From: Halofilum ochraceum
Lineage (GTDB): Bacteria > Pseudomonadota > Gammaproteobacteria > XJ16 > Halofilaceae
Assembly (NCBI RefSeq): GCF_001614315.2
Contig: NZ_LVEG02000001.1
Coordinates: 124,001 to 188,000, forward strand
DNA length: 64,000 nucleotides
Direction of reading: 5' to 3'
In this document: positions 33,985 to 42,228 of the stretch, piece by piece
How positions within the stretch are numbered: position 1 is the first letter of the stretch
Layout of the letters: each line of letters opens with the position of its first letter
The notes under the pieces: generated by a model
What the model saw: the letters and a program-made list of their open reading frames with translations, nothing else
Database searches by the model: none
Told to the model about the DNA's origin: nothing
Position numbers and translations under genes: made by a program

Positions 33985-34719
33985 TCACGCGCGCGTCCGC
34001 GCGCGCCAGAGCAGCCACGCACCCCAGAGCATCGCCGTCAGCATGATCAGCCGGCCGCCATTCAGCGTGATGGTCGCCAAAACGCGATCCCACGCAAGAA
34101 GGCCGGTTTCGCCCAGGATGAACTCCCAGTCGTGGAAGCCGTACGGAGACGAGTTGCCGCGATTGCCGCCGAGCAGCGGTATCTCGCCCGCACGCGCATC
34201 GGCCATATAAGGGGCGATATCGAGGAAATTCTGGCCGAACCACCACAGACAGAGGCTGGCGCCAAAGGTGTCGTGATTGCCGCGCAGCAGCGCGACCGCG
34301 CAGACGATGGGGATCAGCAGTTGCCCCAGCGTGCCGCCGAGCGAGCCGATGAAGTCGCCGAACACACCGAAGATCACGTGCCCGGCCTCGTGGAAGGGCA
34401 GGTTGATCGCATGCAGGAAGCCGGGATCCCAGCCGAGGTCGTACAGACTCTCGAGCATATAGCTCCAGCCCCAGATCACGAACACGGCCCAGAGTACGGC
34501 GTAGGGCCACCAGTAGCGGGCCGTTACATCCCCGGGCTCGAGGAGGCCATCGACGATCGCTCGCAGCCGTTCGGAAGGAACCCCTCCGGCCTCGGTTCGC
34601 TGCGCCTCCAGCTCGGCCTTGCGCTCGAGGTAGGTCTCGTACTTCGCGAAGACCAGGTCGCAGCCCGAGCAGCGTATATGCTCCGGCTGCCGGGTATGGC
34701 CACACTTCGGGCATTCCAT
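33985..34719 (-). CDS. Zinc-ribbon membrane metalloprotease-like protein (HEAGH)
   Basis: 244 residues from ATG 34719 with a GGAGG upstream. The N-terminus is a zinc ribbon (MECPKCGHTR, IRCSGCDL: Cys3, Cys6, Cys17, Cys20). A short coiled segment and about five membrane helices follow. The third hydrophobic region carries LPFHEAGHVIFGVFGDF, an HExxH-type zinc-protease motif at 110-114, as in site-2 proteases or M50-like families. A second ligand motif is not clear. It could be an intramembrane or membrane-embedded protease; family not securely named. Confidence 0.68.
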   Translation of the reverse strand: MECPKCGHTRQPEHIRCSGCDLVFAKYETYLERKAELEAQRTEAGGVPSERLRAIVDGLLEPGDVTARYWWPYAVLWAVFVIWGWSYMLESLYDLGWDPGFLHAINLPFHEAGHVIFGVFGDFIGSLGGTLGQLLIPIVCAVALLRGNHDTFGASLCLWWFGQNFLDIAPYMADARAGEIPLLGGNRGNSSPYGFHDWEFILGETGLLAWDRVLATITLNGGRLIMLTAMLWGAWLLWRARTRA

Positions 34720-34781
34720 GCGATTTTCGCCTCCGTCCGTTGGGCCGCGTTTCACATGCGGCATGTCACTATGGGTGTCAG

Positions 34782-34911
34782 GGAAGCTCTGATCAAAACC
34801 AGGCAGCGCGCTTGGGGCGATGTAGGTCGGGCTTATAGACTGACAGATCAGAGTATTACGGGTTTCGGGCTGCGGCCCCGACCTACAGAACTCCCTGTGA
34901 TCAGAGGTTCC
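34782..34911. repeat. REP/MITE-like element with 14-bp terminal inverted repeats (copy C)
   Basis: Starts GGAAGCTCTGATCA (34782-34795) and ends TGATCAGAGGTTCC (34898-34911), inverted repeats matching at 13 of 14 positions. Inside lie GTAGGTCGGGCTTA (from 34822) and CCCCGACCTACAG near the right end. The left part AGCTCTGATCAAAACCAGGC with CAGCGCG is shared with the element at 45911. A non-coding mobile or folded repeat in the gap before the 35026 gene. Confidence 0.75.
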
Positions 34912-35025
34912 TCAGAGACCAGGTGCAACGTTTGCTCCACCGACTGTTTCGGTGACCTCAGGGACCGGATCCGATTCCCTTTATTGGTTATGCTGATCCC
35001 GAATATCTCCGTTGGGCGCAATCTT

Positions 35026-35520
35026 ATGGCAAGCAGTGCAGCAATGACCACGATCCCGATCGGCCACGTCGGCGCGCGGATCGCGCTTGTGGCCGTAACC
35101 GCTGCCGTTGCGGCCTGGCTGTACGCCCAGGCCGGGGAGCCGTCACTGGCGGTGGTGGCCACGGGCGGGTTGGCCGTCGCCAGCGCGATCGAGTTGCTGT
35201 ACGGCCGACACCTGCTCGAACTCGGAATGGCCGGCGACGAACTCGTCATTGGTCGCCGCCGTGTCTGGCAGCGCGCCGCGCAGGGTCGCGAGGAGCGGAT
35301 TCCGCGTGACAGGGTTCAGAGTCTGGTGATCGTGCGCTCGACCCGTCCGGGCAGCCGCGGCCCCGACACCCACTACCGACTGGAACTGCGCATGACTTCC
35401 GGGGACGCGCATGCACTGGTTGCCCAACCGTACCGCAGCGCCGATTCAGCCGCGGCGACTGCCGAAAAGGTGGGGCGAGTGCTGGACCTTGAACCCGAAT
35501 GGCGTGAGGAGTCGAGCTGA
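35026..35520 (+). CDS. Two-helix membrane protein with cytoplasmic domain, unknown
   Basis: 164 residues from ATG 35026; ATG 35044 is an alternative. Two adjacent hydrophobic helices (IALVAVTAAVAAWLYAQ and LAVVATGGLAVASAIELLYG) are followed by a soluble ~100-residue domain: GDELVIGRRRVWQR then RIPRDRVQSLVIVRST and HYRLELRMTSGDAHAL. That pattern of beta strands resembles the PH-like domains of small membrane proteins, but I cannot assign a family. It is preceded by a REP element and followed by a repeat shared with 52.6 kb. Lone gene. Confidence 0.6.
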   Translation: MASSAAMTTIPIGHVGARIALVAVTAAVAAWLYAQAGEPSLAVVATGGLAVASAIELLYGRHLLELGMAGDELVIGRRRVWQRAAQGREERIPRDRVQSLVIVRSTRPGSRGPDTHYRLELRMTSGDAHALVAQPYRSADSAAATAEKVGRVLDLEPEWREESS

Positions 35521-35550
35521 TTCGTGCCTGGTCCACCTGGTGTCCTGGAG

Positions 35551-35622
35551 CAAAATCGGGGTCAGATGAGACCTGTGCGCCACCGGCTCTTACTGTGATC
35601 CTGGAAGCCGGATCCGACCCCA
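35551..35622. repeat. Dispersed repeat CGGGGTCAGATGAGAC (copy 1)
   Basis: Reads CAAAATCGGGGTCAGATGAG then ACCTGTGCGCCACC, and closes with GGATCCGACCCC, so GGGGTCAGAT and ATCCGACCCC form an imperfect hairpin. A related copy is at 52572-52640 (AAAACGGGGTCGGATGAGAC then TTTTGCGGCG). The type resembles REP sequences associated with RAYT transposases in gammaproteobacteria. Confidence 0.55.
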
Positions 35623-35773
35623 AACGCTGAAGGCATGAGCATGCCGCATCCCGGCCATTTGTAATCCTCACTTGTGGCGGCTTCGCGCCACCATTTAGGC
35701 TTGATGTCGATCTTTTTTTTGCGCGTCGTGCCGAGCAACAGCGCGTTCAGGTGGTCTTACGGTCAGGTAATTG

Positions 35774-37102
35774 ATGCGCAACGTACAGATCGGGCACATC
35801 CCGAGGGAGCAGACGGAAAGCGGCTGGTTCGCCACGCTCGGCGATGCTCCACCGGCGCGGGAACTCGAAGGCACCGGGCATTATGATTGGCTCGTCGTGG
35901 GTGGCGGATGGATGGGTCTGCATGCCGCGCATCGTCTCGCCGATCTGCGCCCGAACGACCGGATCGCACTCGTGGACGCGGGACGAATCGGGAACAATGC
36001 CGCCGGGCGGTGCGCGGGATTCGCGCTGGATGTGATACCCCGCCCGGCCAAGCGCTATACGGCTCTCGACGTCGAGCGGGATCTCGAGGAGATTCACGTC
36101 AACCGCGAAGGCATCGACTACATTCGTGAGTGCATCCGTCGCCACGACATCCACTGTGACTGGAACCAGCAGGGCAAGATTCACGCGACCGCCTCGCCGG
36201 CCGGTCGGCGCAGGTTGCAGTCGGTGGCCGCCATTCTCGGGCGTCTGGGTGAAGACTGCGGTTGGCTGGATGCACGCGCGATGCGCGAGATCACGGGCAC
36301 AGCCTTTTACGACTGCGGTGTCTATACGCCTGGCGCCGCGCTGTTACAGCCCGCGGCGTATCTGCGTGAACTGGCCCTCAAGCTGCCGGATAACATCACG
36401 GTATTCGAAAACAGCCCGATCCGGGAGGTCGAATACGGCATCGACGAACATTGTTGCCGCACACAGCGTGGGGCAATCGTCGCAGGGCAACTGCTGTTGG
36501 CGACCAATGCTTTCCTGCCGCAGTTCGGCTTTTATCGACGCCACTCGATCCCCGTGTATACCTACGCAAGCCTCACGCGTCCGCTTTCCGAGAGCGAGCT
36601 CCGCGACGCCGGGCATCCCGCTGAGTTCGGGGTCGTGCCCGTCAATCGATTCGGGACGACCCTGAGACGCACGGCCGACAATCGACTCTTCGTGCGCAAC
36701 TTCTTCGCTTATGCACCGCGGTATCGCTCGATGCCGAGCGCCTTCACGAAGGCAATCCGCCACCACCATCATGCGCTGGCCCGGCGCTACCCGGCGATCG
36801 CCTCGATCGGGTTCGAGCATTCCTGGGGCGGGATTCTGGGGTTGTCCGCCAATGGCGGAATGGTCTTCGGCCGCATGGCGAAGGGCGTATACGCGACCTC
36901 GCTCTGCAACGGTGTCGGCGTGGCCCGTGGTGCCACGTTCGGCAAGGCGCTCGCCGAGTACGCTTGCGGCGCGAGTAGCCGAACCATCGAGATTCTGCGT
37001 AATCGCCAGGCTCCCACCCGGAGGTGGCCCAATGCCATAACCCGCTTCGGCGTGGGCTGCGTAACCACCTGGCGGCTCTACCAGGCTCGGGAAGAGATCT
37101 GA
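35774..37102 (+). CDS. FAD-dependent amine/amino-acid oxidoreductase (DAO family)
   Basis: 442 residues from ATG 35774; an adjacent TTG is less likely. The FAD Rossmann motif YDWLVVGGGWMGLHAAHRLADL and a DAO-type fold are present: NNAAGRCAGFALDV, a substrate-domain pattern RNFFAYAPRYRSM, and a C-terminal GGILGLSANGGMVFG then LCNGVGVARG. The GRCAGF segment resembles gamma-glutamylputrescine oxidase/PuuB-like proteins, where a Ser/Gly/Cys segment lies near the flavin. The substrate is probably a secondary or primary amine. Lone gene; no amine-catabolism partners are nearby. Confidence 0.83.
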   Translation: MRNVQIGHIPREQTESGWFATLGDAPPARELEGTGHYDWLVVGGGWMGLHAAHRLADLRPNDRIALVDAGRIGNNAAGRCAGFALDVIPRPAKRYTALDVERDLEEIHVNREGIDYIRECIRRHDIHCDWNQQGKIHATASPAGRRRLQSVAAILGRLGEDCGWLDARAMREITGTAFYDCGVYTPGAALLQPAAYLRELALKLPDNITVFENSPIREVEYGIDEHCCRTQRGAIVAGQLLLATNAFLPQFGFYRRHSIPVYTYASLTRPLSESELRDAGHPAEFGVVPVNRFGTTLRRTADNRLFVRNFFAYAPRYRSMPSAFTKAIRHHHHALARRYPAIASIGFEHSWGGILGLSANGGMVFGRMAKGVYATSLCNGVGVARGATFGKALAEYACGASSRTIEILRNRQAPTRRWPNAITRFGVGCVTTWRLYQAREEI

Positions 37103-37314
37103 GCTAATAGTGATTCCCCATTTTTCGGGCGTCTGGTCCTGTGTGCCATGATCCCGTTTGCCCGAGTTCCGAACTGCTGAACATATTCGACGCCACGGCT
37201 CTGGGACTGGGGAATGATGTCGCGCGGGCGACCGTGAACAGCGAGCTCGGCAAAGCCCTGGACCCGACCGGCCGGCAAACTCTGGTCGTCCCGCGCAACG
37301 GAAAGCCGCAAGCC

Positions 37315-38226
37315 ATGGTTGTACGTCCCAGACCCGGCGTCTTTCGTATGCTGGTTACCATGCGCGGTTCGATCGTGCCGCGCATTCTCCCGCAGATGCT
37401 CTACGCGGCGGGCCTCGGTGCCCTTGTGGCGTCGGGGCATGCGATCTGGCCCGCGACCCTTCCTGCGTACTCGTTTGCGCCGTTTGCGGTGTTCGGGATC
37501 TCGCTCTCGATCTTCCTGGGGTTTCGCAATAATGCAGCCTACGACCGCTGGTGGGAGGCCAGACGCGAATGGGGGACACTCGTCGCCGAGGTGAGGAGCC
37601 TCGCGCGCGCCACCGCTACCTTCATTGCACCGGATGCGCCCGAACGCCGACGTCTGTTGCATCTCGCCGTGGTTTTCGCCCACTCGCTGCGCGGCTCGCT
37701 TCGCGACGAGGATGTCACGGCTGATACACAACCGTGGCGCGACCCCTGCGATGCGATCGTCTACAGCCGCTACAGGGTGCCGGCGGCATCCGTACTGCGG
37801 ACCATGGGCGAGGACCTCTACCGCATGCGTGTGCGCGATGTACTCGATCTCACCGGTGCGCGGGTTCTCGATGAACGTCTGGCTGCCTTTGCCAGTGTGC
37901 AGGCCTCGTGCGAACGGATATCCAACACACCGCTCCCGTTTGCCTATGCGTTGCTTGTGCACCGAACGGCGTACGTGTATTGCTTTCTGCTGCCGTTCGC
38001 GATCGTGAGTACGGTCGGCTGGTGTACACCGCTGTTCACGGCGATTGTCGCCTACACGTTCTTTGGGCTCGACGCCTTGAGCGAAGAACTCGAAGAACCG
38101 TTCGGACACGCGGACAACGATCTTGCCCTGAACGCACTGTGTCGCACGATCGAGATCGAGGTGGCGGAGGCCACCGGGAAGACGCCGCCGCAGGCGCTGC
38201 GAGCCGAGGAATTTGTCCTGACATAG
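37315..38226 (+). CDS. Bestrophin-like membrane protein (UPF0187)
   Basis: 303 residues from ATG 37315. Bestrophin features: VPRILPQMLYAAGLGALVASG, FAPFAVFGISLSIFLGFRNNAAYDRWWEARREWGTLV (the highly conserved NxAYxRWWEAR block) and a C-terminal ALSEELEEPFGHADNDLALNALCRTIE, matching the EELEdPFG motif. Four membrane helices expected. Bacterial bestrophins form pentameric ion channels; some carry cations, others chloride or bicarbonate. A frame upstream to 37141 has no bestrophin similarity and is not used. Lone gene. Confidence 0.92.
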   Translation: MVVRPRPGVFRMLVTMRGSIVPRILPQMLYAAGLGALVASGHAIWPATLPAYSFAPFAVFGISLSIFLGFRNNAAYDRWWEARREWGTLVAEVRSLARATATFIAPDAPERRRLLHLAVVFAHSLRGSLRDEDVTADTQPWRDPCDAIVYSRYRVPAASVLRTMGEDLYRMRVRDVLDLTGARVLDERLAAFASVQASCERISNTPLPFAYALLVHRTAYVYCFLLPFAIVSTVGWCTPLFTAIVAYTFFGLDALSEELEEPFGHADNDLALNALCRTIEIEVAEATGKTPPQALRAEEFVLT

Positions 38227-38416
38227 CAGGGAAACGCGGGCTAGGTCCCGCGCTCAAGCATCCGTCAAACACGGATGTTACCTCGCAACACCGCACAAGG
38301 GTCTCGCGCAGCGGCCTTTCGAGATGCACCGGGGCTGTCGCGGTTCGAGGTCAGCGTCGTGACGCTGACCCCGAACATCGCAAGGCGGGCCGACGGCCCG
38401 CTCGATCCTGTGCGCG

Positions 38417-38809
38417 TCACATTTCCATCGGGTTGCCTTCGCGCACGACGCCGGTCCCGTCCGCCTTGCCATCGAGGACCCACGTCACCGTGTCGCCGTC
38501 TGCGGCGACCTCGTAGCAGGTCGCTCCGTCGCCGTAATCGAAGCACATTTTGTCGTCCTGGATCGACCATTCGCCGGTGTAGTCGCGGCCGTGAATTGTC
38601 CCGTCCTCGGCGTAGAACTCGGCGTAGTCCTGGCCGCTCGACATCGATCCGGTGACCGTGTTGCCCGCGATCAGTGAGCGGATTTCAGAGCCATTGAGCG
38701 TGTTGTCCTCGCCGTGTTCCGAGGCGTGGGCCGCCGCGGACATGAGCACCAGGGCGGTCGCGATGAATGCGATGTGGATGGCGGGAAGGAAAAGGTGGCG
38801 GATTCGCAT
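38417..38809 (-). CDS. Small secreted protein, DUF995-like
   Basis: 130 residues from ATG 38809, with GGGAGCGC upstream. The signal peptide covers about the first 28 residues (LPAIHIAFIATALVLMSAAAHAS, cleavage after AHA). The mature part reads NGSEIRSLIAGNTVTGSM, EFYAEDGTIHG, GEWSIQDDKMCFDY and CYEVAADGDTVTWV. This pattern of a sensor-like IRSLIAGNTV motif followed by GxWxxxxDxxCxxY is common to small exported proteins related to DUF995. Two cysteines may form a disulfide. Function unknown. Confidence 0.72.
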   Translation of the reverse strand: MRIRHLFLPAIHIAFIATALVLMSAAAHASEHGEDNTLNGSEIRSLIAGNTVTGSMSSGQDYAEFYAEDGTIHGRDYTGEWSIQDDKMCFDYGDGATCYEVAADGDTVTWVLDGKADGTGVVREGNPMEM

Positions 38810-38960
38810 AGTGCGCTCCCTGTTGTTGGATGCGCCCCACGTTTCGGTCGGGCGTCCAGCGCGGATGTACGCGAACGGGAGTTGGGGGCAGGGCGGCAAG
38901 TTCCGGGCATCCCGGTGAGTGCGTTTTCGTTTTTACGCTGGCCCCGCATAGCCCGCTTAT

Positions 38961-39368
38961 TCAGGTCTGCGCCACTGGTCCGCGGTTTACGGCCCGCAAG
39001 CCCGTCCATTGCGCTGCCGCGAGTGCGGCAACGATGAGCCCCACCAGGGCGATCAGGCCTTGTCCCGGGGCGGTCAGGGTGTTCGCACCGGTCACCATCG
39101 CGATCGGGGTGGCAGCGACCCAGAGCATATCGGCGCCGATGATCAGCGCGATAATCGCCCGCCGCGCGGGCACATCAGCCGCCGCGTGGGCAGCCAGCGC
39201 GGCGAAGCACGCCAGCCCGAATCCCAGCGCACCGAGTATCCACGGCAGGGGTAAACCGATCAGTTCGGACCACGTACCCGGCATGATCATCAATGCCAGT
39301 CCACAGAGCCCCGAGAACAAGGCGTTCGCCTTGAGTGCAACGCGCAGCCTGCGTGTGTCGTCTGCCAT
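38961..39368 (-). CDS. Four-helix membrane protein, unknown
   Basis: 135 residues from ATG 39368, with GAGAGGAA upstream. Four hydrophobic helices: ALFSGLCGLALMIMPG, WILGALGFGLACFAALAAHAA, AIIALIIGADMLWVAATP and GLIALVGLIVAALAAAQW. The layout resembles SPW-repeat or DoxX-like small membrane proteins, but no diagnostic motif is visible. It is divergent from an XRE-family regulator gene starting at 39452, with only 83 bp between them, so the regulator may control it. Confidence 0.72.
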   Translation of the reverse strand: MADDTRRLRVALKANALFSGLCGLALMIMPGTWSELIGLPLPWILGALGFGLACFAALAAHAAADVPARRAIIALIIGADMLWVAATPIAMVTGANTLTAPGQGLIALVGLIVAALAAAQWTGLRAVNRGPVAQT

Positions 39369-39451
39369 CGCTTGTTCCTCTCTTCCGGTACCGGGGGTAC
39401 GGAACGAACATAGAAGGCAGTGGTCATTAAAGCCATTACCTCGGAGGTTAT

Positions 39452-40246
39452 ATGGCACCCGGTGAAATTGTTCGCGCGCACCGTGTACGGCGTCGACTGA
39501 GTCAACTCGACCTGGCGGGTGCAGCGGGCGTGTCGACGCGACACCTGAGCTATGTCGAAACGGGACGGAGTCGCCCGGGGCGGGCCGTGCTGGCAGCGCT
39601 GGCCAGAGCGCTGCACCTGCCGCCCCGCGAAACGAATCGCCTGATGCGCGCGGCCGGCGAGCGGCCGCTGCACACGGAGCGCGGTCTTGAGGCGCCGCAA
39701 TCGGCGGCGCTGCGGAGTGCGATCGATCGCATGCTCTCGACCCACATGCCCTGGCCGGCAATCGTCACCGACCATGCCTGGAACCCGGTCCGCGCGAACC
39801 CGGCCGCGGACGCCTTGACGTCGCGACTGGCCGCGGCCGGCGGTCCGCCACCACCCTCGGGCAACCTGCTCGAATGGCTGTTTGCCCCGGACGGACTGCG
39901 GCCAATCGTGGCGAACTGGTCGGCGGTCGGGCCGTTTCTGCTGGACCGGGTCCGCCAGGAGTCCGTGCCCTATCCGGACCTCGACGAACTCACCGAACGA
40001 CTCCACGTGCTGGCACCGGATGCGGCGACCGCGTCACGTATCGACGAGTACGACGTCGTCGTACCTCTGCACCTCTTCGTGGACGGGAAGGACGTTCGAT
40101 TGTTCTCGATCCTTGCAGGCTTCGCCGCTGCGCTGGACGCGCACATCGCTGATCTGCGGATCGAGTACTTCTTCCCGGAAGACGAAGCGACGCGTGTCTG
40201 GCTCGAATCTGAAGGCCCGAACCGGCACAGCGCTGCAGAAGAGTAG
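39452..40246 (+). CDS. XRE-family regulator with MmyB-like ligand domain
   Basis: 264 residues from ATG 39452, after TCGGAGG. The N-terminal HTH reads GEIVRAHRVRRRLSQLDLAGAAGVSTRHLSYVETGRSRPGR, cited as a span; its recognition helix is VSTRHLSYVE. The C-terminal ~190 residues fit the MmyB-like PAS/ligand domain: PWPAIVTDHAWNPVRANPAA, EYDVVVPLHLFVDGKDVRLFS and a C-terminal FPEDEATRVW. MmyB-type regulators are common in GC-rich bacteria and often control the divergent neighbour, here the four-helix protein. Confidence 0.87.
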   Translation: MAPGEIVRAHRVRRRLSQLDLAGAAGVSTRHLSYVETGRSRPGRAVLAALARALHLPPRETNRLMRAAGERPLHTERGLEAPQSAALRSAIDRMLSTHMPWPAIVTDHAWNPVRANPAADALTSRLAAAGGPPPPSGNLLEWLFAPDGLRPIVANWSAVGPFLLDRVRQESVPYPDLDELTERLHVLAPDAATASRIDEYDVVVPLHLFVDGKDVRLFSILAGFAAALDAHIADLRIEYFFPEDEATRVWLESEGPNRHSAAEE

Positions 40247-40298
40247 GCCGGACTGATACCGGGCACGACCGCAAACCCGGGCGAGTTCGATCGGACCC

Positions 40299-40340
40299 CG
40301 GTATTCCGGGGACGGAGATTCCGGAGACGGTGTACCAGGT
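40299..40340. repeat. TTCCGGGGACGG-family repeat (copy 1)
   Basis: GTATTCCGGGGACGGAGATT and CCGGAGACGGTGTACC are two half-palindromes in the same family as the GGTATACCGTCCCCGGAA elements at 51.5, 52.7, 55.1 and 55.9 kb. It is the most degenerate of the five, located between an XRE gene and a small secreted-protein gene. Confidence 0.5.
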
Positions 40341-40396
40341 CACGTGTGCCGGTAAACGTGAATCGCTGGACCGTCCTCCGGATATCCAGTCCCCGT

Positions 40397-40705
40397 TCAG
40401 TGGCGATCGTCCCGCATGGTCCACCGGTCACTGGCCGGGTCGTGTGCCGGAGTGGGGTGCGGGTGTCGGTGCATGTACGACCCTCCGTCTGCGCCGACCT
40501 TAATCGGCACACGCTCCGGGGTTGCCTTCCGTTCAGCCGATTCATGGTCCTCCCGTTCATGGACGATGGTCGTCACTACCGCGCCCAGCAATACCAAGGC
40601 GCAGGCCGGCTCGGGCGCGAGGCAGGTTGGAGAGGCGTGGGCGGGGACCGAGATGCCGAATGTCAGCAGCATGGCAGCGACGCGGCTACGTGTACGTGTC
40701 TTCAT
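40397..40705 (-). CDS. Small putative secreted protein
   Basis: 102 residues from ATG 40705, with GAGGAGCG upstream. A signal peptide (RVAAMLLTFGISVPAHA) is followed by CLAPEPACALVLLGAVVTTIV, possibly a membrane segment, and a hydrophilic His-rich C-terminus (GGSYMHRHPHPTPAHD). No family recognised. It is preceded on the minus strand by the hydrolase-LuxR gene, about 170 bp away. Confidence 0.55.
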   Translation of the reverse strand: MKTRTRSRVAAMLLTFGISVPAHASPTCLAPEPACALVLLGAVVTTIVHEREDHESAERKATPERVPIKVGADGGSYMHRHPHPTPAHDPASDRWTMRDDRH

Positions 40706-40877
40706 GGTGCGCTCCTCGTGGCAGTCAGACGGGCGCGGATGCCTGAGATCGATCCGCGCGCCCCTTTCGGGGCATGGAGAACAGACTGCGTCGGGAAAGA
40801 CACGCGCGTCCTGAGCCCGGCGTCCCGGTTGGTTGCTCGATTCGAGGAAATTCCGGGACGGACGTCCCGGATGAGCT

Positions 40878-41939
40878 TCAGTCGGTGCCGAACCCGGCCT
40901 CGCGCGCCTCGACAATCAGGCGGGCACGGCTGGTCGTGCCGAGTTTGCCGGCAATGTTGCTGACGTGGTTGCGCACGGTCTTCGCGCGGATGGCCAGTTG
41001 CTCCGCGATTTCGTCGTTCCGTTGTCCCCGTGCCACCAGATCCAGCACCGCCCGCTCGCGTCGGGTGAGGTCGAAGCGGGTGGGTAGAGGTGCCGTGCCA
41101 TCCTCGGCCAGGAAACGCCGCAGTTCACGCACGAACACCGGCCAACCGCTGTCGCTCGGCTGCAGTACGTGATTGCCGCCGTCCAGTGGCAGGAAGTCCG
41201 CATGGGGAATGCGCGTGGCGACCTCACGACCGGCCTCGAAGGGTACGACCGCGTCGTGTTTTACATGCATCACGAGGGTCGGATGGGTGACGTTTGCCAG
41301 GGACTCACGGATATCCAAGTCGTTGAAGGCCTGCCACAACCGGGCTGCGTCCTCGGGCGTCGCTGTACGCCGTTGCAGATCTTCCCACCACGCGATCTGC
41401 TCGCCGGCTTCCCTGGGCGAGAACAGCCGGGCGAACACCTCGCGGAAGGTCCCGCGGTGGCGGCCCCAGCCGACCTCGATCATGCCGGCGAGCGCGCGTG
41501 CTTCCCGGGCCTTTGCCTCCGGGATACCCTCGGTATAGGCACCCTGGGCATAGGGGTTGTACAGCACAAGGCGGCTGACGCGCTCGGGATGCCGGGCGGC
41601 ATAGGCCACGGCAATGGCACCGCCCTGGCAGATACCGAGCAGCGGGAAGCGTTGCCAGCCCAGATCATCAACGACGGCCTCGAGGTCCCGGACCCAGGCT
41701 TCCACACCCTGGTCATCGACGTCGTGGTCCGATAGTCCGGATCCCCGGATGTCGAAGCGCGCCAGCGTGCGGTCTCGGGTCAACTCGCGCAGCCACGGTT
41801 CCCAGACCGGGCTGTCCCAGTCGTATTCGACATGAGTCAGCCATCCGCCCACACGCAACAGCGGCTCGCCGTGGCCCGCCGTGGCGTAGGCGATGCGTAC
41901 CCCATCCGAAGCGCTGCAGAAGCCGATTCTCTGGCGCAT
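40878..41939 (-). CDS. Alpha/beta-hydrolase fused to a LuxR-type HTH; Cys nucleophile position
   Basis: 353 residues. The N-terminal alpha/beta-hydrolase fold (about 1-275) has the nucleophile elbow LLGICQGGAIAVAYAARHP, with Cys104 where Ser is usual (GxSxG). The acid/His motifs are HVKHDAVVPFEAG and LDGGNHVLQ. The C-terminal ~65 residues are a LuxR HTH (LTRRERAVLDLVARGQRNDEIAEQLAIRAKTVRNHVSNIAGKLG). It is probably a ligand-responsive transcription factor in which the hydrolase domain binds or turns over an ester, lactone or thioester-like signal. Targets are unknown. An ATG at 41939 begins the gene; upstream there is no adjacent partner. Confidence 0.87.
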   Translation of the reverse strand: MRQRIGFCSASDGVRIAYATAGHGEPLLRVGGWLTHVEYDWDSPVWEPWLRELTRDRTLARFDIRGSGLSDHDVDDQGVEAWVRDLEAVVDDLGWQRFPLLGICQGGAIAVAYAARHPERVSRLVLYNPYAQGAYTEGIPEAKAREARALAGMIEVGWGRHRGTFREVFARLFSPREAGEQIAWWEDLQRRTATPEDAARLWQAFNDLDIRESLANVTHPTLVMHVKHDAVVPFEAGREVATRIPHADFLPLDGGNHVLQPSDSGWPVFVRELRRFLAEDGTAPLPTRFDLTRRERAVLDLVARGQRNDEIAEQLAIRAKTVRNHVSNIAGKLGTTSRARLIVEAREAGFGTD

Positions 41940-42228
41940 GCGGGGAGTCTAGACATGTCATGGAGATGGCGCCATCGACCCGGTGGGGTCTTCCCCCGGC
42001 GGTCGCACCCTCAGTGTCCCGCACCCATGTCCGGTAAACATGCTGGATCCACCACGATTAACACGACCTGCGCGGTCAGCAGGAAAGGCGTGCTCCTGCT
42101 TCTGACGGCCCCGGTAACGTTGAGCAAACGTTCAAGAGGTCGAGTTCAGAGCAGCGGACTCCGAGTACCCAGTGAATGATTTTTACTCTGACGACGAATA
42201 TCCCGGGCTTCATGTCGGATTGGCGCCT

